NCBI RefSeq assembly: GCF_003952485.1
Contig: NZ_CP034447.1
Coordinates: 4,788,501-4,852,500, forward strand
DNA length: 64,000 nucleotides
Origin: Mesorhizobium sp. M1E.F.Ca.ET.045.02.1.1
GTDB taxonomy: Bacteria > Pseudomonadota > Alphaproteobacteria > Rhizobiales > Rhizobiaceae
Direction: 5' to 3'
The translations under genes and the position numbers were made by a program. The notes under the pieces were generated by a model. That model worked only from the letters and a program-made list of their open reading frames with translations. It was not told the origin of the DNA and did no database searches. Shown here piece after piece: positions 63,093 to 64,000 of this stretch; position 1 is the stretch's first letter, and every line of letters begins with the position of its first letter.

Positions 63093-63992
63093 TCAGGCCA
63101 GGACCGTCTGCAGCCGCGTCAATTCGCTGATCTGAGACATCGTCGCCTGATAGCCGAGGCGGATCGCCTCGTCGGCGCGGTGGAACTCGGTCAGGCCGAT
63201 ATGGCTGAGCTTCGGCTGCAGCGACATGTCGGGCGGATCGCCGGCAAGCCTGGCGCGCGAAATCCGGTCCTGGATGATGTTGAAGGCTTCGACCATGACG
63301 CCGGTGACGCCGAGCCGGGTCTGGTGTGGATGATGCTGAGGATTGGCCTGACCGGGGCTCGGCGCGTCCTTCTCGACGACCAGTTCGCCGGCGCTGTGCT
63401 TGATCACCGCGGCGCGGCCGAACAGGTCGTAATGCAGGTTGACGGCGACGACGAGCGGCTGCTCGTAGGCGCGGCAGACCGAGACCGGCACCGGGTTGAC
63501 CAGGGCGCCGTCGACCAGCACGCGGCCATTGCAGTTCACGGGTTCGAAGACGCCGGGCAGCGCGTAGGACGCGCGCATGGCGGTGATCAGCGAGCCGTTC
63601 GACAGCCAGATCTCATGACCGGTGCGGACTTCCGAGGCGACGGCGACGAACGGCTTCATCAAATCCTCGAAACGGATACCGTCCACGTGCTCACGCAGAC
63701 GCGCATCGAGCTTCATGCCGCCGAACAGGCCGCTGCCGCGGAAATTGAGATCGAGAAGCCCGAAGATGCGCCGCTTGGTCAGGCTCCTGGCGAATTCCTC
63801 CAGCTCGTCCAATTTGCCGGCAAGATAGCAGCCGCCAACGAGCGCGCCGATCGAGGTGCCTGCGATCATCGACACTTCGATGCCGGCTTCGTCCAGCGCG
63901 CGCAGCACGCCGATGTGGGCCCAGCCACGGGCGCAGCCGCCGCCGAGCGCCAGCGAGATGCCCATCTTCTTCGCCGACTTCGGTTCGGGCAC
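63093..63992 (-). CDS. Patatin-like phospholipase
   Basis: A 299-residue hydrolase with a Ser-Asp dyad. The oxyanion hole is LGGGCARGWAHIGVL, the nucleophile is in AGTSIGALVGG, and the catalytic Asp is in VDGALVNPVPV. It resembles the cytoplasmic RssA/YchK type, about 300 residues. The GTG at 63992 opens the frame at the window edge and ATG 63965 (MGISLALGG) is an alternative, so the true start may lie either inside or just beyond the window. It is convergent with recJ. Confidence 0.88.
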   Translation of the reverse strand: MPEPKSAKKMGISLALGGGCARGWAHIGVLRALDEAGIEVSMIAGTSIGALVGGCYLAGKLDELEEFARSLTKRRIFGLLDLNFRGSGLFGGMKLDARLREHVDGIRFEDLMKPFVAVASEVRTGHEIWLSNGSLITAMRASYALPGVFEPVNCNGRVLVDGALVNPVPVSVCRAYEQPLVVAVNLHYDLFGRAAVIKHSAGELVVEKDAPSPGQANPQHHPHQTRLGVTGVMVEAFNIIQDRISRARLAGDPPDMSLQPKLSHIGLTEFHRADEAIRLGYQATMSQISELTRLQTVLA

Positions 63993-64000
63993 GCCGCCGG

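Overview
The window looks like chromosome of an alphaproteobacterium of the order Rhizobiales, most likely Mesorhizobium or a close relative. The reasons are high GC content by eye, the run argS / SPOR protein / nagZ / scpA / scpB / tatABC / serS / surE / pcm / LysM-M23 lipoprotein, a DUF982 gene, a coxMNOP-type oxidase operon, a NodT-type efflux channel, and many short intergenic palindromes typical of rhizobia. It is mostly core genome. No phage, IS transposase or CRISPR array was seen.

Layout. 1-14.6 kb, all on +: argS (5' end outside the window), a very acidic SPOR-domain membrane protein, nagZ, scpAB, tatABC, serS, surE, pcm and a degenerate LytM lipoprotein, covering tRNA charging, chromosome segregation, protein export and envelope remodelling. 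14.8-21.7 kb: an AAA+ ATPase (-), then yajC-secDF and a pair of genes related to mitochondrial complex I assembly factors NDUFAF3 and NDUFAF6, then a membrane-hydroxylase operon. 21.7-24.6 kb (-): a ParDE-like toxin-antitoxin pair with a perfect palindromic operator, trmFO, and a stress-type locus with two DUF1127 micro-proteins followed by six hairpins that all carry the same anti-Shine-Dalgarno loop. 24.8-31 kb: DUF2157/GDYXXLXY pair, a ClpP-fold secreted protein of unlike composition beside tRNA-Leu, trigger factor and a cytochrome c. 31.5-36.6 kb (-): a YbaK protein and a five-gene alternative cytochrome oxidase operon. 36.8-41.2 kb: radC, a decayed copy of the 3' end of map, ompW, map and several small genes. 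41.2-48 kb (-): an LpxO-like hydroxylase and a complete adaptor / RND pump / outer-membrane channel operon. 48.3-51.2 kb: a Spy/LTXXQ periplasmic protein divergent from an OmpR/EnvZ-type two-component system. 51.3-53 kb: LysR/cupin divergent pair and tRNA-Glu. 53.1-64 kb: a MITE-like inverted repeat, an M15-fold lipoprotein, phaC, a small lipoprotein, an alaC-type aminotransferase, hom, glpX, recJ and a patatin-like lipase.

The most unusual locus is 23.93-24.55 kb: twin DUF1127 genes plus a 159-bp tandemly duplicated RNA unit. Each unit has three hairpins, and all six loops read ACCTCCTCCC on the transcribed strand. Differences between the two units are largely compensatory within the stems. 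It matches the CcsR / cuckoo RNA type known from other alphaproteobacteria. Other observations are a duplicated surE-pcm junction, a decayed map 3' end in front of radC, a family of palindromes sharing one core but using different outer stems, and small inverted or direct-repeat elements that look recently mobile.
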